DNA of 41,456 bases from an uncultured Prevotellaceae bacterium. GTDB taxonomy: Bacteria; Bacteroidota; Bacteroidia; Bacteroidales; Bacteroidaceae. The number at the start of each line of letters is the position of its first letter. The first letter of the stretch is position 1. Shown in pieces: positions 25,751-33,982 of this stretch. A program made the translations under genes and the position numbers. The stretch lies in NCBI GenBank assembly GCA_946402905.1, contig CAMIYC010000029.1:1-41456 (forward strand), read 5' to 3'. The notes below the pieces were generated by a model, which was not told where the DNA came from, searched no databases, and saw only the letters and a list, made by a program, of their open reading frames with translations.

Positions 25751-26592
25751 CACTCGTCATCGTGCTCTATCATCCTACCGCTGAAGACCTGGCACAGGCA
25801 GAGCATCTGTCGACCCTCTACACGGGAGCGATTATCGACAATTCAGAAGAATCTCATTTCCCTTCTCCGTGTGTGGGTAAAATGACCTATCAGAGCCTTG
25901 GTGCCAATTACGGCATCGCGAGGGCACAGAATGTAGGCATGAGCCTTATTATGCGCCATCAGCATCCCGAATATATCGTCTTTTTAGACCAGGACAGCCG
26001 TCTGGACGACCGCTACCCCATGACCATCGCCCATCGGTTTGAGTCCATCCGGCGGCGTGTTGTCCATCTTGCCATCCTTGGTCCGGTGATACGCATTCAA
26101 GGCACCGGTGAGACCTACCACTCCGTCATACACCATGACCGTCAAGAATACGACGACTTCATCCCACGTCGAGAGATTATCTCCTCAGGAAGCTGTGTGG
26201 CGGTTTCAGCTCTCATGCAAGTAGGTATGAACGACGAGTCGCTGTTTATTGACTTTGTGGATTTTGAATGGTGCTGGCGTGCCCGTTCCAAGGGTTATGT
26301 ATGCGGTGTTACCCCTTTGGTCACTATCAGCCATCAAGTGGGTTCTCGCGAAATCAACATTTGCGGATATCTCATCATCTTGTCAGCACCAGAGAGATAC
26401 TATTATCAATTTCGCAATTTTCTTTGGCTGAGTCGGCGGAAATATGTACCTTTGCAATGGAAATTTGCCACGGGGGTGAAACATCTTGCACGGCTGTGCT
26501 ATTTTCCCATCTGCATCTCCCACGGCTCACGCTACTGGCGACAAATGATAAGAGGCATGCGGGCCGGTATCCAGCAACAATCCAGATCATGA
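25711..26592 (+). CDS. GT2 glycosyltransferase, rhamnosyltransferase-like (first of a related pair)
   Basis: The 293-residue protein has a GT2 N terminus (FVALVIVLYHPTAEDL), the phrase LGANYGIARAQNVGM, the metal-binding FLD93QDSRLDD, an SGS motif in IISSGSCVAVSALMQVG, and FIDFVDFEWCWRARSKGY. The last two are the typical acceptor-side pattern of WbbL/RfbN-like rhamnosyltransferases. It overlaps the previous gene by 40 nt; no other Met start is available near the N terminus. The next gene encodes the same architecture, with FIDGVDSEWCWRARQK at the equivalent place. No dTDP-rhamnose genes are in the window, so if rhamnose is the donor it is made elsewhere. Confidence 0.88.
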   Translation: MCSEQDTKDTKFVALVIVLYHPTAEDLAQAEHLSTLYTGAIIDNSEESHFPSPCVGKMTYQSLGANYGIARAQNVGMSLIMRHQHPEYIVFLDQDSRLDDRYPMTIAHRFESIRRRVVHLAILGPVIRIQGTGETYHSVIHHDRQEYDDFIPRREIISSGSCVAVSALMQVGMNDESLFIDFVDFEWCWRARSKGYVCGVTPLVTISHQVGSREINICGYLIILSAPERYYYQFRNFLWLSRRKYVPLQWKFATGVKHLARLCYFPICISHGSRYWRQMIRGMRAGIQQQSRS

Positions 26593-27461
26593 AAACAGGG
26601 GCAGTCATCGTAACATATCACTCCGACAAGCAGGATGTCATCAAGTCTATCTCCCACCTGGCAGCGGAGGTAGATGAGGTGTGTGTTGTCGACAACTCAG
26701 ATGACGACGTTCTTGGTCTGGCACTGGCTTCTATCAGCAATCACACCTACCTGCCCCAGTATATGAACAGGGGTATCGCCGCTGCTCAGAATGCCGGCAT
26801 CAGCCACTTTCTGAGCCAGGGTTATGACTTCATCCTTTTCAGCGACCAAGACACCCTCATCCCCGAGGGTACAGTCGGACGACTTCATGGCATCTTCAAG
26901 GCGCTGGAGGTCGTGCACTACACACCTGGCGCTGTGTGCCCGAGGGCATACAATGCCGCCACCGGCCAGCCCTATCCTCATCAGGTGAACAGCCTCGGTG
27001 AAGTTGCCGTCAAGGGTCACCGGCTCACCGAAGTGACCTATGCAATGAGTTCTATATCATTGATTCCCTCGCGCCTGTTTACCGAAGCCGGCATGATGGC
27101 AGAGACACTCTTCATCGACGGAGTTGACAGCGAATGGTGCTGGAGGGCAAGGCAGAAGCAGGGTGTCAGGTTTTTTGTCGCCGAAGACCTGCATGTGGCC
27201 CATCATCTAGGCATCGGCAACGGTGTCATCGCAGGGAAGTCGATCTCGATCACCCCCCCCTACCGGATGTACTATCAATACCGCAACTATTTGTGGCTAT
27301 GCCGTCTGAGCTACGTGCCATGGAAGTGGAAATGCTACAATGGTTTTAAATACCTGGCTAAAATTTTTTATTATGGCCTGTTTGGTACCCCCCGGAAAGA
27401 CTATTTGCGTGAAATATTCAAAGGAATATACTCAGGAATGAAAAAAAACCGTGATTTATGA
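26589..27461 (+). CDS. GT2 glycosyltransferase, rhamnosyltransferase-like (second of a related pair)
   Basis: The start is set at 26589 (ATGA overlap with the previous stop), where the GT2 core begins at once with MKTGAVIVTYHSDKQDV; the open frame continues upstream only as a shadow. The 290-residue protein has VVDNSDD, an NRGIAAAQNAG segment, D86QDTLIPEG as the metal site, and FIDGVDSEWCWRARQKQG. It ends with YRMYYQYRNYLWLCRLSYVPWKWK, which also resembles the neighbour (RYYYQFRNFLWLSRRKYVPLQWK). The gene pair is therefore probably an old tandem duplication. A run of eight C lies inside the gene at 27253-27260, a possible slippage site. Confidence 0.9.
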   Translation: MKTGAVIVTYHSDKQDVIKSISHLAAEVDEVCVVDNSDDDVLGLALASISNHTYLPQYMNRGIAAAQNAGISHFLSQGYDFILFSDQDTLIPEGTVGRLHGIFKALEVVHYTPGAVCPRAYNAATGQPYPHQVNSLGEVAVKGHRLTEVTYAMSSISLIPSRLFTEAGMMAETLFIDGVDSEWCWRARQKQGVRFFVAEDLHVAHHLGIGNGVIAGKSISITPPYRMYYQYRNYLWLCRLSYVPWKWKCYNGFKYLAKIFYYGLFGTPRKDYLREIFKGIYSGMKKNRDL

Positions 27462-28393
27462 ACATACTGATAACTGGTGGTGCTGGTTTTATCGGCTCAC
27501 ATCTATGCGACCGGCTTTTGTCAGAGGGTCACACGCTCACCGTGGTCGACAACCTGACACTCGGCACCCTCGACAACATCTCACATCTCATGGAGGAGCC
27601 ACGCTTCACCTTTGTCGAAGAAGACATTCTTCACACCGCTCCGATGCGAGAGTTGTTTGAGACGCACTCTTTTGATATGGTCTATCATCTGGCCGCCAAT
27701 TCCGACATACAAAAAGGTGGCAAAGATCCTCAGGTAGACTATCAGCTCACCTTCAACACCACATTCCAATTGTTGATGCTGATGCGGGAATATGGTGTGA
27801 AGAAATTGTTTTTCTCCTCTACTTCCGCTATTTTCGGCGAGGCACAAGGTTTTTTCAATGAGGACTTCGGTCCATTGATGCCCGTCTCCAACTATGGTGC
27901 CGGCAAGCTTGCGAGCGAGGCATTCATCAGTGCCTTCAGCAGCACCTACGACATACAGACCTGGATCACACGCTTCCCCAACGTTGTGGGAGAGCGCTTC
28001 ACCCATGGTGTCATTTTCGATTTCATCAGGAAGTTGCGCCACGACCCGACGACACTTGAGGTGCTGGGCAATGGCGAGCAATGCAAGCCCTATATTTATG
28101 TGCGCGACCTTGTAGACGGCATACAGTATGTCATCAGTCACTCCCATGAGCGCATGAACGTATACCACCTTGGGCCAGACACCCGCACCCGTGTGAAAGA
28201 AATCGCACGGATGGTCATCGAGGAGATGGGTCTGCATGCCCGCATCATATACACAGGTGGTGATCGAGGATGGGTGGGCGACGTGCCCGAATTCAAATAC
28301 GACCTGACTCGTATCAAAGCTTTGGGCTGGCAGCCCCCACGCACCTCGGACGAGGCCGTCAGACTTGCCATCCAGAAAGGGCTGGGCAAATGA
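27458..28393 (+). CDS. NAD-dependent sugar-nucleotide epimerase/dehydratase (extended SDR)
   Basis: The 311-residue protein is an extended short-chain dehydrogenase with the Rossmann motif TGGAGFIG at 6-13, the SSTSAIFGE segment near 120-128, and the catalytic Tyr146-x3-Lys150 (NYGAGKLASE). Substrate-side features include RFPNVVGERFTHGVIFDF and YIYVRDLVDGI. These enzymes epimerise or dehydrate nucleotide sugars in the cytoplasm. The gene is joined by ATGA overlaps to the GT gene before it and the heptose nucleotidyltransferase gene after it. The likely substrate is therefore GDP-heptose, which it may convert to another heptose or a 6-deoxy form. That is an inference from position; UDP-sugar activity cannot be excluded. 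Confidence 0.9.
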   Translation: MNILITGGAGFIGSHLCDRLLSEGHTLTVVDNLTLGTLDNISHLMEEPRFTFVEEDILHTAPMRELFETHSFDMVYHLAANSDIQKGGKDPQVDYQLTFNTTFQLLMLMREYGVKKLFFSSTSAIFGEAQGFFNEDFGPLMPVSNYGAGKLASEAFISAFSSTYDIQTWITRFPNVVGERFTHGVIFDFIRKLRHDPTTLEVLGNGEQCKPYIYVRDLVDGIQYVISHSHERMNVYHLGPDTRTRVKEIARMVIEEMGLHARIIYTGGDRGWVGDVPEFKYDLTRIKALGWQPPRTSDEAVRLAIQKGLGK

Positions 28394-29652
28394 CCAGAGT
28401 AGTCATCATTGCCGGCGGCAAAGGCACCAGGATTGCATCCGTCGCGAGCGAGATACCCAAGGCGATGATTCCCGTCTGCGGCAAACCTGTCCTGGAACGA
28501 CAGATAGAGATGGCCTGCCGTCAGGGATTCACAGAAATCACCCTCCTCATCGGCCATCTGGGAGACCTCATCAAAGACTATTTTGGGGACGGTAGCAAGT
28601 GGGGTGTGCATATCGACTATTATCACGAACGGACTCCACTGGGCACGGCTGGAGCACTGGCAGAGATACGTCACCAGCTCACGGAAGACTACTTCGTCTT
28701 TTACGGCGACACCGTTATGGATATCGACATGGCTTGTATGCTGGAATTTCATCGTCAGCGGCATGCCGACGCCACACTGTATTTACATCCCAACGACCAT
28801 CCCTACGACTCCGACCTCGTGGTGACCTCTCCTGACGGCAGAGTGACATCATTCCTCCACAAGCCTCATCCCGAGGGTTCGGTATACCACAACCTGGTCA
28901 ATGCAGCTCTCTTTATCTTCAGCCCCCAAGTGACGGAGACCATCGCGCGTGGAGTAAAGAGTCATATTGAAAAAGACATCCTGCCCCGCTGTCTTGCCTG
29001 TGGTATGAGACTCTACGGATACGTTTCGACCGAATACGTCAAAGACATGGGCACGCCACAACGCTATGAACAGGTGACTGAAGACTGGCGCAGCGGCCGT
29101 GTGGAGTCGATGCGGCGCACCAACAAGCGTAGAGCCGTGTTTCTCGACCGTGATGGCGTGCTCAATGAAGACTGCGGGCTGGTATACCAGCCCGGACAAG
29201 TCACACTCATTGAAGGTGTGGCAGAATCCCTCCAGCTTATCCACCGACATGGTTTCCTGGCTGTCGTGGTGACCAATCAGTCGGTCATCGCAAGAAATCT
29301 CTGCTCTTTTGAAGAGCTTGATATAATAAATCAGACCTTAGAAACGTTATTAGGTAAGAAGAACGCATACATCGATGCCTTGTATTACTGCCCCCATCAC
29401 CCCGATGGCGGATATCCCGAGGAGCGCAAGGAATACAAAGTGTCATGCACATGCAGGAAACCGGCCCCCGGCCTGCTTCTGAAGGCGGCCGAAGACCTGA
29501 ACATAGATTTATCACAGTCTGTCATGATAGGCGACAGGGAGAGTGACCGTGAGGCTGGTGTGAGAGCCGGCGTGAGAGCATCGATACTCATCCCCACGAA
29601 CCATCCAGGCGCCTTACAGGAGACCCTGTTGAACTATTTTGCTAATATATGA
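28390..29652 (+). CDS. hddC: Fused heptose-1-phosphate nucleotidyltransferase and heptose-bisphosphate phosphatase (HddC-GmhB)
   Basis: The start is placed at 28390, overlapping the epimerase stop, where the nucleotidyltransferase motif begins (IIAGGKGTR, 6-14). Residues about 1-235 are an NTP-transferase domain with PKAMIPVCGKPVLE and FYGDTVMDID (Asp107 region). Residues about 247-420 are a HAD-IIIA phosphatase of GmhB type: D253RDGVLNED, VVVTNQS (motif II), the zinc ligands C334PHH and C353TC, RKPAPGLL, and GDRESDREAG. The protein can therefore supply two steps of GDP-D-glycero-alpha-D-manno-heptose synthesis: dephosphorylation of the 1,7-bisphosphate, then guanylylation. In the best-known pathways these are separate proteins. 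GDP specificity is inferred from the partner HddA-type kinase. Confidence 0.88.
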   Translation: MTRVVIIAGGKGTRIASVASEIPKAMIPVCGKPVLERQIEMACRQGFTEITLLIGHLGDLIKDYFGDGSKWGVHIDYYHERTPLGTAGALAEIRHQLTEDYFVFYGDTVMDIDMACMLEFHRQRHADATLYLHPNDHPYDSDLVVTSPDGRVTSFLHKPHPEGSVYHNLVNAALFIFSPQVTETIARGVKSHIEKDILPRCLACGMRLYGYVSTEYVKDMGTPQRYEQVTEDWRSGRVESMRRTNKRRAVFLDRDGVLNEDCGLVYQPGQVTLIEGVAESLQLIHRHGFLAVVVTNQSVIARNLCSFEELDIINQTLETLLGKKNAYIDALYYCPHHPDGGYPEERKEYKVSCTCRKPAPGLLLKAAEDLNIDLSQSVMIGDRESDREAGVRAGVRASILIPTNHPGALQETLLNYFANI

Positions 29653-30626
29653 TCATCACACGTACACCATTCAGAATATCATTCGCTGGCGGCGGTTCAG
29701 ACTTGTCGTCGTACTACCGCACTGAGGGCGGTGCCGTACTGAGCACCACGATTGACAAATACATGTATCTTGTCATCCATCCCCACTTTGACCGTCGGAA
29801 GATCCAGCTGAAGTACGCAAAGACCGAGTTGGTGGAACACATCAGCGAAATCAAGCACCCGATATTCCGTGAAGTGCTTGCCATGTATGGACTCAAGGGC
29901 GTTGATGTCAATTCCATCGCCGACATCCCTTCCGGCACCGGCATGGGTTCGAGCAGTTCATTTACTGTGGGTCTACTCTATGCCGTGCGTGCCTTTTGCG
30001 GCAGACCCTCCGACCCTGAGACGCTTGCATCCTTGGCCTGCCATGTGGAAATAGACCTTGTGGGCAGTCCTATCGGCAAGCAAGACCAATACGCCGCGGC
30101 ATACGGCGGTCTCAACTTCATCACTTTCCATCCCGATGACACTGTCGGAGTGGAGCGCATAGGTTTAAGTGCCGAGACCAGGCAGCAACTGGAGCGCAAC
30201 CTGTTGTTGGTATACATCGGGGGGCAGCACTCGGCCAATGACATCCTGCGCAGCCAGTCGGCCAGCATCCGTCAATCCGACAAGGCAGCCGTCATGAAAA
30301 AGATGGTGGGTCTGGCCTATCAACTGAAAGAGGCTCTCCTGTGCGACGATTTAGAGTCTTTTGGTGCCATCCTGAATGAGGGCTGGCTGCTTAAGCGCAC
30401 GCTGACAGAAGGTATCAGCAACAGCGCCATAGACCAGATTTATGAGCGCGGCATCCATTCCGGAGCCACCGGCGGCAAGCTTTTAGGTGCCGGAGGTGCT
30501 GGTTTTATCCTTTTCTACTGTCCTCAGGAGTCTCAACCACGCTTTCGCTCCGAGATGTCAGCATGGTCTGAGCTTCCGTTCCATTTCGACGACCAAGGAT
30601 CTCAGGTCATCTATGTAGGCCAATAA
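29649..30626 (+). CDS. hddA: D-glycero-alpha-D-manno-heptose-7-phosphate kinase (GHMP family)
   Basis: The 325-residue protein is a GHMP-family kinase. It opens with TRTPFRISFAGGGSDLSSYY, carries the ATP-binding motif PSGTGMGSSSS at 94-104, and has GSPIGKQDQYAAAYGG and a late GKLLGAGGAGFILFYC. This is the HddA pattern, the kinase that phosphorylates the alpha anomer at C1 to give the 1,7-bisphosphate destined for a GDP-sugar (HldE-type kinases of the ADP route belong to another family). It overlaps the fused HddC-GmhB gene by ATGA and is followed 12 nt later by the isomerase. The combination makes the pathway assignment strong. Confidence 0.92.
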   Translation: MIITRTPFRISFAGGGSDLSSYYRTEGGAVLSTTIDKYMYLVIHPHFDRRKIQLKYAKTELVEHISEIKHPIFREVLAMYGLKGVDVNSIADIPSGTGMGSSSSFTVGLLYAVRAFCGRPSDPETLASLACHVEIDLVGSPIGKQDQYAAAYGGLNFITFHPDDTVGVERIGLSAETRQQLERNLLLVYIGGQHSANDILRSQSASIRQSDKAAVMKKMVGLAYQLKEALLCDDLESFGAILNEGWLLKRTLTEGISNSAIDQIYERGIHSGATGGKLLGAGGAGFILFYCPQESQPRFRSEMSAWSELPFHFDDQGSQVIYVGQ

Positions 30627-30638
30627 ACAATTTACGAT

Positions 30639-31211
30639 ATGAACTACATCCAAGATATAGAGCATTACTTTTCCAAAGTAAAAGACACGATCGACAAGAT
30701 TTCGAAAGAAGACCTCAACACGTTGCTCAACCTTCTCAACAAGGCGCGCGATGAAGGCCGCTTCGTCTTTGTCTGCGGCAACGGGGGGTCAGCCTCTACC
30801 GCGTCACACTATTGCTGCGATTTCAACAAAGGCATCTCTTCCGGCCAACAGAGCAAGTTCAGGTTTGTATGTCTGAGTGACAACGTCCCTTCGATGATGG
30901 CCTTTGCCAATGACTTCAGTTACGAGGAGATTTTTGTCGGCCCGCTGCGCAACCTCTTCAACCCTGGCGATTATGTGATAGGCATCAGCGGCTCTGGCAA
31001 CTCGGAGAATGTGATACGTGCTCTCAGATATGCCAACGACCATGGTGGCATCACAATAGGCATTACCGGTTATGACGGTGGTGTCGTCAGGCGAATCAGC
31101 CAGTACAACGTACACGTGCCGGTCATGGACATGCAAGTGTCAGAGGATATGCACTTGATGATCAATCACTGCATGATGAGCTTACTTTGCAAATATGGAG
31201 AAGAAAGATAA
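30639..31211 (+). CDS. gmhA: GmhA-like phosphoheptose isomerase (SIS domain)
   Basis: The 190-residue SIS-fold protein matches the size and core of sedoheptulose-7-phosphate isomerase, which makes D-glycero-D-manno-heptose 7-phosphate. The sugar-phosphate loop is VCGNGGSAST (45-54), the second SIS motif is ISGSGNSENVIRAL, and a late EDMHLMINH supplies the C-terminal His region. His57 aligns with E. coli His61, but the position of E. coli Glu65 is Asp61 here. It is therefore a divergent GmhA and the exact sugar phosphate should be treated as probable. Context (kinase, phosphatase and nucleotidyltransferase of the same pathway directly upstream) supports the call. It overlaps the last glycosyltransferase by 17 nt. 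Confidence 0.85.
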   Translation: MNYIQDIEHYFSKVKDTIDKISKEDLNTLLNLLNKARDEGRFVFVCGNGGSASTASHYCCDFNKGISSGQQSKFRFVCLSDNVPSMMAFANDFSYEEIFVGPLRNLFNPGDYVIGISGSGNSENVIRALRYANDHGGITIGITGYDGGVVRRISQYNVHVPVMDMQVSEDMHLMINHCMMSLLCKYGEER

Positions 31212-32022
31212 CACCCAACCCCTCGTATCGGTCATCATGGCCACATTCAACGAGCCTGAAGCCATCATTGCCGAGGCCATCAACAGCGTCTTGCAACAAG
31301 ACTACGAAAAGCTTGAGCTGCTTATCGCCGACGACAGCACTTCAGAGCCTACGCGCAGGGTCATAGACCAGGCCGAGCGTCGCGACCGCCGTGTAAGGAT
31401 ACTGCGCTCCGACCACCGCATGGGATTTGTGCCTGCGCTCAATGCAGCCTTGCACGTGGCCAAAGGCGACTTCATCGCTCGTATGGACGGAGATGACATC
31501 TCGCTTCCCAACCGCATCTCCGCTCAAGTGGCCTATGCCCAGGATCATCCCGACATCGATGTGTTTGGCGGCTCGATGTATATCATCAACAAAGACGGCA
31601 ACATCATCTCCGAGCGCTCCTACCCCCAGACCAAAGGCAGCATACACCGGATGTTCATGTATCGTTCTCCGTTTTCCCATCCTACGGTCATGTTCCGTCG
31701 TCACATCATAGACCATGGATTCTACTATGATCCACAATATCGGCGTGCTGAAGACATCGACTTCTACATACGTCTCTACAAAGCCGGATATCACTTTGGC
31801 AATCTCAAAGAGAAGATACTCAAATACCGTGTCATGGGTGACCTTCAGGCCAAGCGCTCTAAAGACCAATGGATCTACAACCATAAAGCCCGCTCGAAAT
31901 TCATCCTTTCAAAGCCTCTCTTTTCCACCGTATCTTTCCTGGTGTCAATGGCCTATAAATATGTCCCGTCATCGGCAGTCTCCAGATACTACAGGAAAGA
32001 AAACTCCAAGTTGAGGAAATAG
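31195..32022 (+). CDS. GT2 glycosyltransferase (last gene of the polysaccharide operon)
   Basis: The 275-residue protein is a family 2 glycosyltransferase with VSVIMATFNEPEAIIAEAINSVL at the N terminus, IADDSTSE, the DxD site D98GDD (FIARMDGDDIS), and SPFSHPTVMFRR followed by RAEDIDFYIRLYKAGY in the acceptor half. It is of a different subgroup from the paired rhamnosyltransferase-like genes. The start ATG at 31195 lies inside the gmhA gene. Being next to the heptose genes, it may be the heptosyltransferase of the unit, but this is only positional. No hairpin terminator is visible in the following 136 nt. Confidence 0.9.
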   Translation: MEKKDNTQPLVSVIMATFNEPEAIIAEAINSVLQQDYEKLELLIADDSTSEPTRRVIDQAERRDRRVRILRSDHRMGFVPALNAALHVAKGDFIARMDGDDISLPNRISAQVAYAQDHPDIDVFGGSMYIINKDGNIISERSYPQTKGSIHRMFMYRSPFSHPTVMFRRHIIDHGFYYDPQYRRAEDIDFYIRLYKAGYHFGNLKEKILKYRVMGDLQAKRSKDQWIYNHKARSKFILSKPLFSTVSFLVSMAYKYVPSSAVSRYYRKENSKLRK

Positions 32023-32079
32023 ACCGGCATCTACAGAAGACATTAGCGTTGTGTTAATTTGTGTTAAAATATAAAAACA

Positions 32080-32122
32080 GGGGGGGGAGCCGTGTTAAAA
32101 AAGAATTTTTTCATTATATTTG
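32080..32122 (+). promoter_or_regulatory. Likely promoter region of the LRR-CotH pair with a poly-G tract
   Basis: TATATTTG at 32115-32122 fits the -7 consensus, 37 nt before the LRR start codon. No clear TTTG occurs 19-21 nt upstream. An uninterrupted run of eight G (32080-32087) lies just beyond where the -33 box should be, so tract-length change could alter promoter strength. The rest of the gap 32023-32158 holds only A/T-rich sequence. Confidence 0.5.
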
Positions 32123-32158
32123 CAGGTGAATGATCATAATTAAACACCCCAGAAGACA

Positions 32159-33967
32159 ATGAAAAAGATTATTTTTTCAGCATTATTTTCCTGTTATATT
32201 TTATGCCATGTCCATGCAATCGAGTGGATAGTTCCAGACTTTCGGGTGGATGGCATTTGCTACAATTTCCTAAACGAAGAGGGCACAGTGGAGGTGACGC
32301 ACGACTCCGTGTATTATGGCATGGTTTTTTCTATTCGCAATCATTATACAGGCGACGTGGTTATCCCAGCAGAAGTGAAGTATGGGGGGAAGACATATCA
32401 TGTGACAACCCTTGGCAGCAGATGCTTCCAAGACTGCTCTCAGTTGAAATCAGTCACTCTGCCTTCAAGTATCAGGAATTATTCCGGTGCGTATGATGTC
32501 GTACAGTATAATGAAGAGAACAGGTGGTTTGGCAAATGTCCAAAACTGAAATCAGTCACACTTGAGGAAGGTATTACAGAAGTGCCGCTTCAGTTTTTCG
32601 CCAAATGCAAGACATTGGAGAGTGTGTCCTTGCCGTCTTCCCTGACCACCCTGTCTGCCCAGGCATTCTCAGGATGCTCGTCACTCAAGAAGATCTCATT
32701 GCCAGGCTCTCTCACAGAGTTACCCAACCGTTGCTTTCAAAACTGCACCTCTCTGGAAAGCGTTGAGTTCTCAGCCTCTTCCACATTTTCCGCCATCAGG
32801 TTTGGATGTTTTGAAAACTGCCGGTCTCTGCAATCTATCGACATACCATCATCCGTCACGACCATCGAGCAGAATTGCTTTGTCAACTGCTCCTCGCTTC
32901 AATCCATCTATCTGCCCGATAAGCTTCAGTCATTAGGCACTCATTGCTTTGAGAGCTGTTCGGAATTGCAGACCATCAACCTGCCTCCCACCCTGACGTT
33001 TTTACCCCACTACTTGTTCAATCAGGCAGGTATTACCTCCATCAGCATACCATCTTCTGTTCTATCAATAGGAACTTTTTGCTTTCTTGATTGCTCCCGT
33101 CTGACATCTGTTGAAATGCCTTCGTCGATACAGACTTTAGAGTATGGAGCATTTCAAGGTTGCAGAAATCTCACCTCCATCGTTCTTCCAGACCATCTCA
33201 CAACGATTCCGAACAGTTGTTTTGCCAACTGTGCCAATCTTTCATCCATAGAGATTCCATCCTCAGTGGTGAGAATCGGCCCCAACTGGCTGTCAGGAAC
33301 AGGATCTATGATGTCATCACTCACTCTTCCCTCCACTGTGACGACACTAGACGAATATTGTTTTTACAAATGTGAAGCCAAGTCTGTGGTCATACCATCC
33401 TCTGTCAGCGAGATACCCGTCTATTGTTTCAGTGAATCGAAAATCGAGCACATCACTCTTCCCAACTCGGTCATCAATATGAGAAAGGGATGTTTCAGCA
33501 ACAGCCATCTGAGAAGCATAGAGATACCTTCTGCCGTAGAAGAGATTTGTGAGGATTCGTATATCGGTTGCAGCCAACTATCCTCGGTCGTCATCCCCGC
33601 GGCCACTATATCCATAGGCAGGAAGGCTTTCGCCGAATGCAGTTCACTTCAGACTGTGGTTTGCTTAGGTACGACACCACCATTACCCCAATACGATTGG
33701 TGGGATCCCGACATTTTCGTCAACAACCCATCTGATCACACGCTGTATGTTCCGGAAGAAGCCATAGACACATACAAAACCGTCAAGTTGTGGAAGGACT
33801 TCAATATCCTGCCACTCCATCAGAGTGTGATCAGCGGTACGTCTCTTCCCGACACTGGAAGTCCAATATGGTATGACATCAGCGGCAAACGTATTGACAA
33901 GCCCACCCGTAAAGGCCTTTATATCCGCAACAGCAAAAAGTATCTGACGGGGCATTCCCAACACTAG
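32159..33967 (+). CDS. BspA-like surface protein with LRR_5 leucine-rich repeats (first of two)
   Basis: The 602-residue protein has a signal peptide (MKKIIFSALFSCYILCHVHA), a short N-terminal beta region (about 22-85) and about 16 TpLRR/LRR_5 repeats of roughly 23 residues. These follow the pattern CF..C..L.SV.LPSS...IG...F, for example CFVNCSSLQSIYLPDKLQSLG. A C-terminal tail (WYDISGKRID...KGLYIRNSKK) resembles the short T9SS-like tail of the esterase. BspA-type proteins bind host proteins or mediate cell contact and coaggregation in oral and gut Bacteroidetes. The repeats are rich in Ser/Thr pairs (PSS). A secreted CotH kinase gene follows after 15 nt, almost certainly on the same transcript. 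Confidence 0.9.
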   Translation: MKKIIFSALFSCYILCHVHAIEWIVPDFRVDGICYNFLNEEGTVEVTHDSVYYGMVFSIRNHYTGDVVIPAEVKYGGKTYHVTTLGSRCFQDCSQLKSVTLPSSIRNYSGAYDVVQYNEENRWFGKCPKLKSVTLEEGITEVPLQFFAKCKTLESVSLPSSLTTLSAQAFSGCSSLKKISLPGSLTELPNRCFQNCTSLESVEFSASSTFSAIRFGCFENCRSLQSIDIPSSVTTIEQNCFVNCSSLQSIYLPDKLQSLGTHCFESCSELQTINLPPTLTFLPHYLFNQAGITSISIPSSVLSIGTFCFLDCSRLTSVEMPSSIQTLEYGAFQGCRNLTSIVLPDHLTTIPNSCFANCANLSSIEIPSSVVRIGPNWLSGTGSMMSSLTLPSTVTTLDEYCFYKCEAKSVVIPSSVSEIPVYCFSESKIEHITLPNSVINMRKGCFSNSHLRSIEIPSAVEEICEDSYIGCSQLSSVVIPAATISIGRKAFAECSSLQTVVCLGTTPPLPQYDWWDPDIFVNNPSDHTLYVPEEAIDTYKTVKLWKDFNILPLHQSVISGTSLPDTGSPIWYDISGKRIDKPTRKGLYIRNSKKYLTGHSQH

Positions 33968-33982
33968 TTTATCCATCCGAAA

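Noticed and set aside
26268..26588. Longer start of the second paired GT2 gene
   Set aside because: The 107 extra codons overlap the previous GT gene; the GT2 core begins at 26589 with a typical ATGA overlap.
28270..28389. Longer start of the HddC-GmhB fusion
   Set aside because: The nucleotidyltransferase motif begins right after the ATG at 28390; the extension is an out-of-frame reading of the epimerase end.
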